A stretch of 64,000 nucleotides of DNA from Phycisphaeraceae bacterium (GTDB taxonomy: Bacteria > Planctomycetota > Phycisphaerae > Phycisphaerales > Phycisphaeraceae): assembly GCA_028277745.1 (NCBI GenBank), contig JANQFR010000075.1:26394-90393 (forward strand), written 5' to 3'. The translations under genes were made by a program, and so were the position numbers. Of this stretch, positions 48,738 to 58,016 are shown piece after piece. The notes beneath the pieces are model-generated. The model saw only the letters and a program-made list of their open reading frames with translations. It was not told the DNA's origin and made no database searches. The first letter of the stretch is position 1; each line of letters begins with the position of its first letter.

Positions 48738-50029
48738 GGCCGATCGAGACGATGGATCGACGTGAGATCGAAACGCATCAGCTGCAACGGCTGCGCGACC
48801 TGATCGCTGAGTTGCGAAAGACGAACGCTTATTACGGAGCGGTTCTGCGCGAAGCAGGCGTTGATGAAAACATCGGTTCGTTGGACGCATTCATTCGTGC
48901 CGTGCCGGTCACCACGAAACAGCAGGTCCTCGATGACCAGTGCGACCACCCGCTGTACGGCTCCAATCTGACCTACCCGTTGGATCACTACACACGCCTG
49001 CACCGGACCAGCGGCACGACCGGTCAGCCGATGCGATGGCTCGATACGCCCGAATCATGGCAACGGATGCTTGATAACTGGAAGCGCGTCTTCCAGACCG
49101 CGGGCGTCACGGCCGAAGACCGCGCGTTCTTCGCATTTTCTTTCGGCCCGTTCATCGGGTTCTGGGCCGCGTTCGAAGCCGGGACGCAGCTTGGCATGCT
49201 CTGCATCCCCGGGGGCGGCATGGGCAGCGAAGCGCGGCTGCGCATCCTGCTCGACAATGAAGCAACGGTTTTGTGCTGCACACCGACTTATGCTTTAAGG
49301 CTGGCGGAAGTCGCGGAGGCGGAAGGGATCGAGCTCGATCGCTCGCGTGTCCGCCGCATCCTCGTCGGCGGCGAGCCGGGCGGCAGCGTGCCGGAAGTTC
49401 GCCGTCGGATCGAGTCGCGCTGGCCCGGCGCCCGGGTCGTCGACCATCACGGCATGACCGAGGTCGGGCCGGTTTCGTTCGAGAACGATCGACACCGGGG
49501 GGTGCTCCACGTGATCGAACAGTCCTACCTCGCCGAGGTGGTTGACCCCCACACCTTGGCGCCGACCCCGCCGGGTGAGGACGGCGAGTTGTTGCTGACC
49601 ACGCTGGATCGCGTTGGGATGCCGCTGTTGCGTTACCGCACGGGCGACATCGTCAAGCGATCGGCTCGCAGCGCCGCCGACCTGGGATACGCCGAGTTGG
49701 CGATGGAGGGAGGCATCCGCGGACGCAGCGATGAGATGATCGTGATCCGCGGCAACAACGTCTTCCCCAGTGCCGTCGAAGCCATCATCCGCCGTCATGA
49801 CGGCGTGTCTGAATACCGGGTGGATATCGTCAGGCGCCAGGCATTGGCGGAGATGAGCGTGACCATTGAACCCTTTGATGGAAACCACGATGTTGATCGG
49901 ATCTGCGATCAGATCAGCCGATCGTTGCGAGACGCGTTTCAGATGCGGGTGCCGGTGGAGGCGGCGCGACCCGGCGAACTGCCCCGTTTTGAAATGAAAG
50001 CCAAACGATGGGTGGTGCGCGATGGATGA
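48734..50029 (+). CDS. Phenylacetate-CoA ligase (PaaK)-like adenylating enzyme
   Basis: 431 residues. The ATG at 48734 overlaps the previous stop by 4 bases. It follows the PaaK plan: N-terminal helices (ETHQLQRLRDLIAELRKTNAYY), VPVTTKQQVLDDQ, the P-loop LHRTSGTTGQPMRW, HHGMTEVGPVSFEN, LLRYRTGDIVKR and the C-terminal domain GRSDEMIVIRGNNVFPSAVE. It activates an aryl acid with ATP and CoA. Unlike the EhpF-like gene, it keeps the C-terminal domain required for thioester formation. With two adenylating enzymes in one operon, two acids, or two fates of one acid, are implied. Confidence 0.9.
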   Translation: MRPIETMDRREIETHQLQRLRDLIAELRKTNAYYGAVLREAGVDENIGSLDAFIRAVPVTTKQQVLDDQCDHPLYGSNLTYPLDHYTRLHRTSGTTGQPMRWLDTPESWQRMLDNWKRVFQTAGVTAEDRAFFAFSFGPFIGFWAAFEAGTQLGMLCIPGGGMGSEARLRILLDNEATVLCCTPTYALRLAEVAEAEGIELDRSRVRRILVGGEPGGSVPEVRRRIESRWPGARVVDHHGMTEVGPVSFENDRHRGVLHVIEQSYLAEVVDPHTLAPTPPGEDGELLLTTLDRVGMPLLRYRTGDIVKRSARSAADLGYAELAMEGGIRGRSDEMIVIRGNNVFPSAVEAIIRRHDGVSEYRVDIVRRQALAEMSVTIEPFDGNHDVDRICDQISRSLRDAFQMRVPVEAARPGELPRFEMKAKRWVVRDG

Positions 50030-50699
50030 CACGGCTCTTGTCGAACTGCGTGGAGTCGGAAAGTCGTACGGCTCAACGCTCGTTCTCGATACAATCGATC
50101 TTGACATCCACGCAGGAGAATCGCTTGCGATTACCGGCCCGTCGGGGTGCGGGAAAAGCACCCTGTTGAACCTCATCGGCACTCTCGACCGCCCGACGGA
50201 CGGGACAATCAAACTCGACGGCCGAAACCTGGATCGTCTTGATGAACGCGATCTTGCGGATTTACGCAACCACACAATCGGGTTTGTCTTTCAGGATCAT
50301 CACCTCCTGCCGCAATGCACGGCGTTGGAAAACGCGTTGATCCCGGCGCTGGCCCGAACCAACCGGGTAGGGCCCGCCGCTCTCGATCGGGCGAAAACCT
50401 TGTTTGACGAAGTCGGCCTCGGCGATCGCCTGCATCACCGCCCCTATGAATTGTCCGGCGGGCAGCGGCAACGCGTGGCGGTCGTGCGGGCGTTGATCAA
50501 TCGGCCCAAGCTGCTGTTGGCTGACGAGCCGACGGGATCATTGGATGAAGCGGCCGCCGCGCAGACCATAGAGCTGCTGCTGAATATGAATCACAAACAC
50601 GAACTGACGCTGATGGTGGTGACGCACGACGCATCGATCGCATCACGCGTCGGAAAACGACTGAGGCTGCACGCGGACGGCCTCGAACCGGAGGCGTAA
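50022..50699 (+). CDS. ABC transporter ATP-binding protein, LolD/MacB type
   Basis: 225 residues. Walker A GPSGCGKST, Q-loop FVFQDHHLLPQ, signature LSGGQRQRVAVVRAL, Walker B LLLADEPTGSLDE and H-loop VVTHD are complete. The EPTGSLD ending is typical of the LolD/FtsE/MacB subfamily, which drives extrusion of lipoproteins, peptides or small molecules rather than import. The start overlaps the PaaK-like gene by 8 bases. The permease gene follows after 3 bases. Confidence 0.95.
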   Translation: MDDTALVELRGVGKSYGSTLVLDTIDLDIHAGESLAITGPSGCGKSTLLNLIGTLDRPTDGTIKLDGRNLDRLDERDLADLRNHTIGFVFQDHHLLPQCTALENALIPALARTNRVGPAALDRAKTLFDEVGLGDRLHHRPYELSGGQRQRVAVVRALINRPKLLLADEPTGSLDEAAAAQTIELLLNMNHKHELTLMVVTHDASIASRVGKRLRLHADGLEPEA

Positions 50700-50702
50700 T
50701 CG

Positions 50703-53700
50703 GTGACATTTACGCGGCTGGTGATTGCGGGGCTGCGTCACGATTGGCGGCAACATGTCGGTGCCGTGCTGGCGACCGCCGTGGCGGCGGCGGTCATTGT
50801 CGGGGCGCTGATGATCGGCGACAGCGTGCGTGAGAGCTTACGACATATCGCGTTGATGCGGATCGGACAAACCAGCCATGCCGTGATAACGGGCGACCGC
50901 TTTTTCACCATCGACCTTGCTCAAGCCGTCGGGCGACAACTCGGCACACCCAGCGCCGGGGTGATCATCACGCAAGCGGTCGCGTCCAAGCCGGATGGGT
51001 CGGCCCGAGCAAATCAGGTTCAGATGCTCGGGGTGGACGAGACGTTCTGGCGATTGGCGCCCAGCCCGTCAAATCGCCTTGTGAATGATGGGGAAGTGCA
51101 CTTGAGTCGCGCGCTGGCCCGACAACTCCGCGCCCGTGAGGGGGACACAATCGTCCTGCGGATGCCCGAACCCACCGCCCTGCCGCGCGACGCGCCGCTG
51201 ACAGGCGACGATGATGCCATCATCGTCGCCCGTCTCACCGTGACGGGTGTCGTGGATGACCACGACTTCGGACGGTTCAGCCTGCGCGCTGACCAGGCAA
51301 CGCCGTTCAATGCGTATGTCCCCAGACAATGGCTTGCCCAACAACTGGACGTCGGCGACGGGGCCAACCTCATGCTGCTGGGCAACGGCCCAACCTCAGC
51401 GGAGACCCGCCGCGCGATCCGGGAGCATTGGCGGCTGACGGACGGCGAGCTCAACCTCACGCCCGACCGTCAGGCCTTGCGGACCCGACGGGTGTTCCTG
51501 AGCGACGATGTGGGTGAAACGATCAAAGGTGATGGGGTACTGACCTATCTGGCGAACTCGATCGAGCACGCCGACCGCTCCACCCCGTACTCCATGGTCG
51601 CCGGCCTGAGCGACGGCCTCGTCGCGCAACTGGGGATTGAATCGATCGATGATGACGCCATCGTTATCAATGAATGGCTGGCGGAAGACCTCGACGTGAA
51701 CCCAGGCGACGTCTTGACGCTTCGCTACTACCGCATCGACAGCGGCAACCAATTGACCGAGGTCGCCCGCAACCTGATGGTCCAGGCCGTTGTGCCCATC
51801 GATGGGCTCGCCGCCGACCGGACCCTGACGCCGGACTTTCCCGGCCTCGCGGAAGCCGAACGCTACCGCGACTGGGACGCGGGCCCCGAGATCGACCTCA
51901 CCCGAATCCGCGACAAGGATGAAGCGTATTGGGACGAACACCGCGCAACCCCGAAGGCGTTCGTCTCGCTGGCGACCGCCCGGTCGATGTGGACCAACCG
52001 TTTCGGCGATTTAACCGAAATCCGATTCGACACGCCCCAGGCCCCCGAACAGCTCGTCGCTCAACTGGACCCAAAAGCATTCGGTCTTTCGACCACCGAC
52101 CTGCGGGGCGCCGCCATGCGGGCCAGCGAAGCCACGCTTGATTTCGGCCAGTTGTTTGCAGCCCTGAGTTTGTTCGTGATCGTAGCGGCCGTGATCCTGG
52201 CGGCGTTGCTCCAAGCCTTCGGAGTCGAGCAGCGCGCCCGTCGGCTCGGCACGTTGCTCGCCCTGGGCTGGCGGCCCGGCCGCGTCAAGCGGCTGCTGTC
52301 GCTTGAGGCGGCGCTCGTCGGCGTGATGGGCTGTGTGATCGGGGCCTTCGCGGGCGTTCTGTACACCCACGCGGTCTTGTGGGCGCTCAGTTCGATCTGG
52401 TCCGGGGCGGTCGCGTCCGCGCCGATCCTCTTTCATACGCGCTTCACCACGTTCACCGGAGGACTACTGGGGTCGTGCCTGGTCGTCATCATCGCATTGA
52501 AATGGGCGATGCGACGCGCCGCGAAGCACCCGGTCACCGTCCTGCTGTATGGAAACCTCGAAGCGCGGGGCGGCCGGCCGCGATGGTGGACGCCGATGCT
52601 CCTGGCCACGGCCGGCGTGGTGGGGGCGATCATCCTGGCCACGCTGGTCCCCTCGACGACCCGGGAGGCCGTGGCTGCCCGATTTTTCGGCGTGGGCGCC
52701 ATGCTGCTGATCGCGCTGATCGCGGCAAGCCGGGTCTTGCTCTCAAGAGGCTCAACCGGCGAGTCGACCACGCTGCTCGCCCTGGCCTTCAGCCAGGCCC
52801 AGCGGCGCGGCGGCCGCAGCGTTACGGTGATCGGCCTCCTCGCGGCCGGGGTCTTTCTGATCACCGCCGTCTCCGCGTTCCGGCTCGACGCCAATCCCGA
52901 CCCGCGAGACGCCAGTTCGGGAACGGGCGCCTTCGCCCTGATCGGCGAGTCCACCCTCCCGATCGTCCACCCTCTCAACACGCCTGACGGCCGCGAACGG
53001 GCCGGGCTCGATCACGATGATATGGCCGACGTTGCCATCATGCCCATCCGGGTCCTGAGCGGCGACGACGCCAGTTGTCTCAATCTCAACCGCTCGCAAC
53101 AGCCCCGATTGCTCGGCGTGAACCCCGCGGCGTTGGACGACCGCGGCGCGTTTTCATTCGCTTCCGGCGAGGGATGGCGCATGCTCGACCTCCGGCTGGA
53201 GGACAACATCATCCCCGCGATTGCCGATCAGAACACCGCGCTCTGGGCCCTAGGGATGAGCCTCGGCGATCGACTCACCTATATCGACGAGCAGGGCCGG
53301 CCCTTCGATATCCAACTCGTGGGCCTGCTGCGCAACTCCATCCTTCAAGGATCGCTCATCATCGCGGAAGACCGATTGGTTGAGCGTTTCCCGTCCATCA
53401 CCGGCTACCGGATGATGTTGATCGATGCGCCGCCTGACCGCGTTCAAGAGGTTGAAGAAACACTGTCGGTCATGCTCGGCGACACCGGCCTGGCAGTCAC
53501 GCCGGCGACGCGCCGCCTCGCCGCATTCAACGAGGTGCAAAACACGTATCTATCGATCTTCCAGGCGCTGGGCGGTCTTGGCATGGCGCTGGGTGGCGTG
53601 GGGTTGGCGGTGGTGGTGCTGCGAAACCTGCTGGAGCGTCGCGCCGAACTCGCCACGCTTCGCGCGATCGGCTGGACCAGGAAACGCCTGAGGCAAGCGG

Positions 53701-53924
53701 TCCTGCTCGAACACGGGATGCTGCTCGGCCTGGGCCTGCTGATCGGGACGCTGGTCGCCCTGGTCGCGGTCGCTCCGGAACTGATGCAGCAGGGTCCGGC
53801 CGGCAGCTTGCGGCCGCTCCTCCTGACCATCTTCGCCACCGCCTTCAGCGGCGCGCTGGGCGTGTGGCTCGCCGCCCTCGCGGCGCTGCGCGTGCCGATG
53901 CTGACGGCCCTGAGGCGGGAATAA
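50703..53924 (+). CDS. Large FtsX-family ABC exporter permease (double permease)
   Basis: 1073 residues from GTG 50703 (GGAGG 8 bases upstream). N-terminal TM (VGAVLATAVAAAVIVGALM), a large extracytoplasmic domain (~40-460), three TM helices with an FtsX block (~480-610: FGQLFAALSLFVIVAAVILA, RARRLGTLLALGWRPGRVKR), two central TMs, a second TM-exported domain unit and a second FtsX block (~940-1065: RAELATLRAIGWTRKRLRQA). It is a single chain with two permease halves, so one protein plus an ATPase dimer could form the exporter. Last gene of the run; no clear terminator follows. Confidence 0.92.
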   Translation: MTFTRLVIAGLRHDWRQHVGAVLATAVAAAVIVGALMIGDSVRESLRHIALMRIGQTSHAVITGDRFFTIDLAQAVGRQLGTPSAGVIITQAVASKPDGSARANQVQMLGVDETFWRLAPSPSNRLVNDGEVHLSRALARQLRAREGDTIVLRMPEPTALPRDAPLTGDDDAIIVARLTVTGVVDDHDFGRFSLRADQATPFNAYVPRQWLAQQLDVGDGANLMLLGNGPTSAETRRAIREHWRLTDGELNLTPDRQALRTRRVFLSDDVGETIKGDGVLTYLANSIEHADRSTPYSMVAGLSDGLVAQLGIESIDDDAIVINEWLAEDLDVNPGDVLTLRYYRIDSGNQLTEVARNLMVQAVVPIDGLAADRTLTPDFPGLAEAERYRDWDAGPEIDLTRIRDKDEAYWDEHRATPKAFVSLATARSMWTNRFGDLTEIRFDTPQAPEQLVAQLDPKAFGLSTTDLRGAAMRASEATLDFGQLFAALSLFVIVAAVILAALLQAFGVEQRARRLGTLLALGWRPGRVKRLLSLEAALVGVMGCVIGAFAGVLYTHAVLWALSSIWSGAVASAPILFHTRFTTFTGGLLGSCLVVIIALKWAMRRAAKHPVTVLLYGNLEARGGRPRWWTPMLLATAGVVGAIILATLVPSTTREAVAARFFGVGAMLLIALIAASRVLLSRGSTGESTTLLALAFSQAQRRGGRSVTVIGLLAAGVFLITAVSAFRLDANPDPRDASSGTGAFALIGESTLPIVHPLNTPDGRERAGLDHDDMADVAIMPIRVLSGDDASCLNLNRSQQPRLLGVNPAALDDRGAFSFASGEGWRMLDLRLEDNIIPAIADQNTALWALGMSLGDRLTYIDEQGRPFDIQLVGLLRNSILQGSLIIAEDRLVERFPSITGYRMMLIDAPPDRVQEVEETLSVMLGDTGLAVTPATRRLAAFNEVQNTYLSIFQALGGLGMALGGVGLAVVVLRNLLERRAELATLRAIGWTRKRLRQAVLLEHGMLLGLGLLIGTLVALVAVAPELMQQGPAGSLRPLLLTIFATAFSGALGVWLAALAALRVPMLTALRRE

Positions 53925-53927
53925 AAA

Positions 53928-54296
53928 CTAGACCGCTGCGCCTTCCTTCACCCAAGCCTCCGCTTCGGCGAGTTGATCGCTGTGGAACGTCTTGGCCTGG
54001 GTGTGAGTGAATGTATTGCAGAGCTTCCCCATCCACTCGAACCACTTCTTGTCGCCGACGATAGCAAAACGGTCGACGTCTTTGGCGTGTTTGGCGTCAA
54101 ACTTGATGTCCTGCCAGAACCCGCCCAGGTCCCAGCCATGGAAATCATGGAGGACGAACAGCACCCGGATCGAGCCGTGCTCTTGAATGGCGGACTCAAG
54201 CACGGGCGTGAAGACCTTATAGTCTGCCTCGGTAAGCTTGCCGGTCGCGCGAACGACGACAACATTGCCAACGGACGAATCAAGCTGCTCGATCAT
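53928..54296 (-). CDS. SpoIIAA-like (STAS/SEC14-like) protein
   Basis: 122 residues of the SpoIIAA-like family (DUF3478-type): VVVVRATGKLTEADYKVFTP, RVLFVLHDFHGWDLGGFWQD, DRFAIVGDKKWFEWMGK, then a C-terminal LAEAEAWVKEG helix that ends almost all members. The fold binds lipids or ligands in related proteins; the biological role is unknown. It is convergent with the ABC permease, only 3 bases from its stop, and 234 bases downstream of the H+-ATPase stop on the same strand. Confidence 0.88.
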   Translation of the reverse strand: MIEQLDSSVGNVVVVRATGKLTEADYKVFTPVLESAIQEHGSIRVLFVLHDFHGWDLGGFWQDIKFDAKHAKDVDRFAIVGDKKWFEWMGKLCNTFTHTQAKTFHSDQLAEAEAWVKEGAAV

Positions 54297-54530
54297 GTCT
54301 CTTATCCTGGAAGTTGCTTTTGCTCAACCATCATTTACGTCACATTAACCCCCCGCGGCCGACATTTCCACGAACATCCCCTGAAAATTTCACAACCGCA
54401 AAACGAACGTAAACCTAATCGACCAATCGCTCATCCGGTCGATCTTGTCCTGAAGAATATCATACGTCTGCCTTAAAACGCTGCCCGGAGCTGTTTCCAA
54501 CACCTCAAGCCGCGGCCGCCGAAACGAACA

Positions 54531-57098
54531 TTACGCCGACGCCGTTCGCGCATCCATATTGGCCCGGCTGAGGAAACGCGTGTGGTGGCGGGTCTGGAAG
54601 TCCATCAGCCGATACGCGGCAAGCTTAATCACGTCTTGAAGCGCCATGAAAATAAGGTTGTAACCCCAGATGAACGCCGCCCAGGTCCAGGGCAGCGCCG
54701 TCATAAAGATGCCGAGGCAAGCCGCCAGCAACGCGACCAGTTGCGTCCCCAACAATGCCGAAACCAGGATCGGGGAAGGCAGCGGCTTGGCGATCAGCGA
54801 ATGCTCCGACCGGGTGACGAACAGCAGGAGGTGCCCGCTGACGACCAGTTGGAGGAAGAGGGCCGTCTGAATCTGGTCGGTTGTGATCGTGGGCAGCCAG
54901 CCGAACGTCTCGTGGAAGTTGCTGCGGCACAGCACCAGCAGCCCGAACGTCTGCGCAACCGCGATCACCCCCAGCACGGACGAGATCGTGAGCACCCGTC
55001 CCATCCGCCACCGGGCGGGGGAGCGCTGGGTGGGGGTTTTGTCGTAAGCGATCGTCATGATCGGGATGTCATCGAGCAGGGCCAGAAGAATAATCATCAC
55101 GGCGGTGAGGGGCCGGAAATTGAACACCAGCATCGAAAGCACCACAAAGATCATGATGTCGATCGTCATTGCGATGCGGTAGATGGTGTAGCTCATCATC
55201 CGCAGGAAGATCCGACGGGCCTCTTCGATCGCGTTGATGATGACGGACAAGCCCGGCGCGGTCAGGATGATCGCCGCGGCGGCGCGTGCGGCGTCGGTCG
55301 CGCCCGACACCGCGACGCCGCAGTCCGCCTGCTTGAGGGCCGGCGCATCGTTCACCCCGTCGCCGGTCATCGCGACAAGGTGGCCGCGGTCCTGAAGCGC
55401 CTTGACGATCGCATACTTATGCTCAGGAAACACACGCCCAAAACCGTCGGCCTTCTCGACCAGTTCCTCGATGCTGGCCGGGAGTTCGGAGACATTGACA
55501 TCCTTGGAAAACACATCCGCCGCCGCGATCAGGTGCGACCCGATGTCCAACTGCCCCGCGATCTGGTTGCCGATGGCGACGTCGTCTCCCGTGATCATCT
55601 TGACGTCGATACCGTTGGCCTTGGCCTGTTCAACGGTTTCTTTGGAGTCGTCGCGCGGCGGATCATACATCGGCAGGACGCCAAGGAAGGTCCATGTCCC
55701 GCCGTCATCATGCGATTCGGCCACCCCCAAAGCGCGGAACCCCTTGCCCGCAAGCTCCGCCACGGCGCCTTCGACGCTGGTCTTGAACTCGCCATCCAGC
55801 CCGCACAACTCAACCACGACGTGCGGCGCTCCTTTGGTGCACCGTATCACGCCCCCCGGGCCGGACACCGTGGACTCGGTCCGCTTGGAAACCGGGTCAA
55901 ACGGCGTAAAGCTGGTCTGAGTGTACGCGTCCAGTTCCGCGGCGTCAGGCAACGCGGCGATCACCGCGTGATCGATCGCGTCATCCTCATCACGTTGCGA
56001 CGCCAACGCGGCCGCCAGCAAAACGCCGCCGGGCTCGGCCTTGCCGTACACAATGGGCGTGTCCAGCGTAAGCTGATTCTTGGTGAGCGTGCCGGTCTTG
56101 TCTGAGCACAACACATCGACCCCGGCCAGTTCCTCGATCGCTTGGAGCCGCGCAACGATCGCCTTTCGCTTCGACAACGCCAGCGCCCCCAGCGCCATCG
56201 TCACCGACAGGACCGCCGGCATGGCGACCGGGATCGATGCGATGACCAGGATAAGCACAAACTGAAGCGTGTCGAGGATATCCGCCCAACCCCAGGACGA
56301 GGCCAGCACCAGGTCGCGGTACAACTCCACCGAAATCAGCACGATGCTCAAGCCCAGCGACAGGAAAATCAGAAAGTTCCCGATGCTCATCACCGCGCGT
56401 TGGAAGTGGGAGACCGCGCCGGCCTGGGCGACGAGGCTGGCGGTCTTTCCGAAAAACGTGTTGCCGCCCGTCGCGATGACGGCGCCGGTCATCACGCCTT
56501 TTTTGACAATGCTGCCGGAGTACGCCAGGTCGCCGATTTTCTTGCTGACGGGCAGCGATTCGCCGGTCAGCGCCGCCTGGTCGATGCTCAGATAATCACC
56601 GCCGGCCAGTTTGCAGTCCGCGGGGACCACGTCGCCCAACCGGATCTGCACCATGTCGCCCGGCACGAGTTCCGACGCTGGGATATCCGCCCAGGTTTTA
56701 TCTCGCAAGACCCGCGCCGTCATCGCCAGACCGCTCTTCAACGCGGCCAGCGCATTGGACGCTTTACGCTCTTCCCAGAACCCGATCGCCGCGTTGAACA
56801 CGAGCATGAACAGGATGATGGCGAAATCGGTCCAGTGCTGGACCGCGAGCGAAAGGATCGCGGCGATCTCGATCATCCACGGGATCGGGCCCCAGAAGTA
56901 GGTCAGCAACTGCCGCAACAACGAGCGTTTCTGCTCCTGCAATTCATTGCGGCCAAACTGCGCCAGACGCTGATGAGCCTCATCCGCCGACAGCCCGTCG
57001 GCTCCGCTCCGCAGTTCACGGAAGACATCATCGAGTGCCGCGGTTTCAGCGTCCTGGATCGGAATGCTCGCCAGGGGCGGGGTTTCGGTTGGGTTCAT
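54531..57098 (-). CDS. Plasma-membrane-type H+-ATPase (P-type IIIA)
   Basis: 855 residues from ATG 57098 (MNPTETPPLAS). It has a cation-ATPase N-terminus (GLSADEAHQRLAQFGRNEL), actuator loop TGES in DQAALTGESLPVS, phosphorylation site CSDKTGTLTK, nucleotide-binding CTKGAPHVV, hinge MTGDGVNDAPALK and ten TM helices. Residues that mark proton pumps are kept: Asn in FNAAIGF (TM2) and Asp in LLDDIPIMTIAYD (TM6, D684 of AHA2). The plant autoinhibitory C-terminal domain is missing. It exports protons using ATP. No adjacent partner; upstream 356 bases are non-coding. Confidence 0.94.
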   Translation of the reverse strand: MNPTETPPLASIPIQDAETAALDDVFRELRSGADGLSADEAHQRLAQFGRNELQEQKRSLLRQLLTYFWGPIPWMIEIAAILSLAVQHWTDFAIILFMLVFNAAIGFWEERKASNALAALKSGLAMTARVLRDKTWADIPASELVPGDMVQIRLGDVVPADCKLAGGDYLSIDQAALTGESLPVSKKIGDLAYSGSIVKKGVMTGAVIATGGNTFFGKTASLVAQAGAVSHFQRAVMSIGNFLIFLSLGLSIVLISVELYRDLVLASSWGWADILDTLQFVLILVIASIPVAMPAVLSVTMALGALALSKRKAIVARLQAIEELAGVDVLCSDKTGTLTKNQLTLDTPIVYGKAEPGGVLLAAALASQRDEDDAIDHAVIAALPDAAELDAYTQTSFTPFDPVSKRTESTVSGPGGVIRCTKGAPHVVVELCGLDGEFKTSVEGAVAELAGKGFRALGVAESHDDGGTWTFLGVLPMYDPPRDDSKETVEQAKANGIDVKMITGDDVAIGNQIAGQLDIGSHLIAAADVFSKDVNVSELPASIEELVEKADGFGRVFPEHKYAIVKALQDRGHLVAMTGDGVNDAPALKQADCGVAVSGATDAARAAAAIILTAPGLSVIINAIEEARRIFLRMMSYTIYRIAMTIDIMIFVVLSMLVFNFRPLTAVMIILLALLDDIPIMTIAYDKTPTQRSPARWRMGRVLTISSVLGVIAVAQTFGLLVLCRSNFHETFGWLPTITTDQIQTALFLQLVVSGHLLLFVTRSEHSLIAKPLPSPILVSALLGTQLVALLAACLGIFMTALPWTWAAFIWGYNLIFMALQDVIKLAAYRLMDFQTRHHTRFLSRANMDARTASA

Positions 57099-57454
57099 GG
57101 AATGGCCTATCCGGCAGAGAGTAAAAGTAGAACCGTCGCCAGTGCGTATAGAAGTCGGGCCTGTCGCCGGGCGGCGGAAAACGCCCGCATGAGCTGGGTC
57201 GCGGCCAGCTCGTTGTTTCATCATCAAAACGCCATCCAGAGATGTCAAGTGATGCAAACCCGCTCCCATCGGTCCAGTCAAAGATGACGCCATACGTCTT
57301 CCCCTTTGAATTGCGATGAGCCTCTCCGGGGGCTCGTTTTGCCAGACTCCCAGTGATTTCGAGATTCGAACCTTTCGGAGCCGGCGGATCGGGATTAGAC
57401 TGAATCCGGGGTAAGGCGCAATTGAACAAATCAAACGGGATCAAGGAAAACGAC
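57099..57454. other. Non-coding region between divergent H+-ATPase and GyrI-like genes
   Basis: 356 bases. Frames on the minus strand can be read through, but they show no family pattern and no ribosome-binding site. The region presumably holds both promoters; I could not place a convincing -35/-10 pair. An AAGGAAAA site serves the plus-strand gene. Confidence 0.5.
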
Positions 57455-58006
57455 ATGATGCTTAAGCTTGCTCTCTGGGTTGGGATGATGTCGGTCGCCG
57501 CCGCGGTGTCCGCGGAGGAGAAGCCGGCGGCGTATCACGTGTCGCCGATGATTCAGAAGGATGTGGACCCCGTGCCCGGGTTCATGGCGGTGAGCACGGA
57601 GGCTACGATTTCGGGGATGGAAGACGCCCTGAATGATTCCTTCATGCCGCTGGTCACCGCGGCGCAGGAGGCCGGCGTGCATTTCATGGGCGGACCGATC
57701 TTCATCTACGACGGCGCCATGGGCGACCCCGATCAGCCGTTTACGCTGACCACCGGATTCCCGGTCGCGCCGGGGACCGAAGCGGTCGACGGAGCCGTCA
57801 TCGAAGAACTGCCCGAGGCGCGTGTAGCCAGCGTGTACTACACCGGGCCGATCGAGCACCTCAAAGAAGCTTACGAGGCGCTTTTCCCGGCTTTATTCGC
57901 GGCAGGGCTCAGACCCTCGGGCGTCTCCCGGGAGGTGTATCTGCATTGGGTGGACGAAGATTCACCCAACAACATCATCGAGGTCCAGGCCGTGCTCGCG
58001 GAATGA
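57455..58006 (+). CDS. Secreted GyrI-like domain protein
   Basis: 183 residues from ATG 57455 with AAGGAAAA upstream. Residues 1-21 are a signal peptide (VGMMSVAAAVSA-E). The mature part resembles the GyrI-like/AraC-effector-binding small-molecule fold: VPGFMAVSTEATISGMEDAL, an acidic strand FMGGPIFIYDG, then AVIEELPEARVASVYYTGPI, EHLKEAYEALFPAL, SREVYLHWVDEDSPN. Such domains bind hydrophobic ligands, but a periplasmic copy with no DNA-binding partner is less usual. It is convergent with the mgtE-like gene. Confidence 0.8.
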   Translation: MMLKLALWVGMMSVAAAVSAEEKPAAYHVSPMIQKDVDPVPGFMAVSTEATISGMEDALNDSFMPLVTAAQEAGVHFMGGPIFIYDGAMGDPDQPFTLTTGFPVAPGTEAVDGAVIEELPEARVASVYYTGPIEHLKEAYEALFPALFAAGLRPSGVSREVYLHWVDEDSPNNIIEVQAVLAE

Positions 58007-58016
58007 CGCATCGGCG

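Noticed and set aside
32821..53924. Aryl polyene, flexirubin or dialkylresorcinol cluster
   Set aside because: Chorismate lyase, thioesterase, glycosyltransferase and ligase would fit, but no ketosynthase, ketoreductase, dehydratase or acyl carrier protein is present within or beside the operon.
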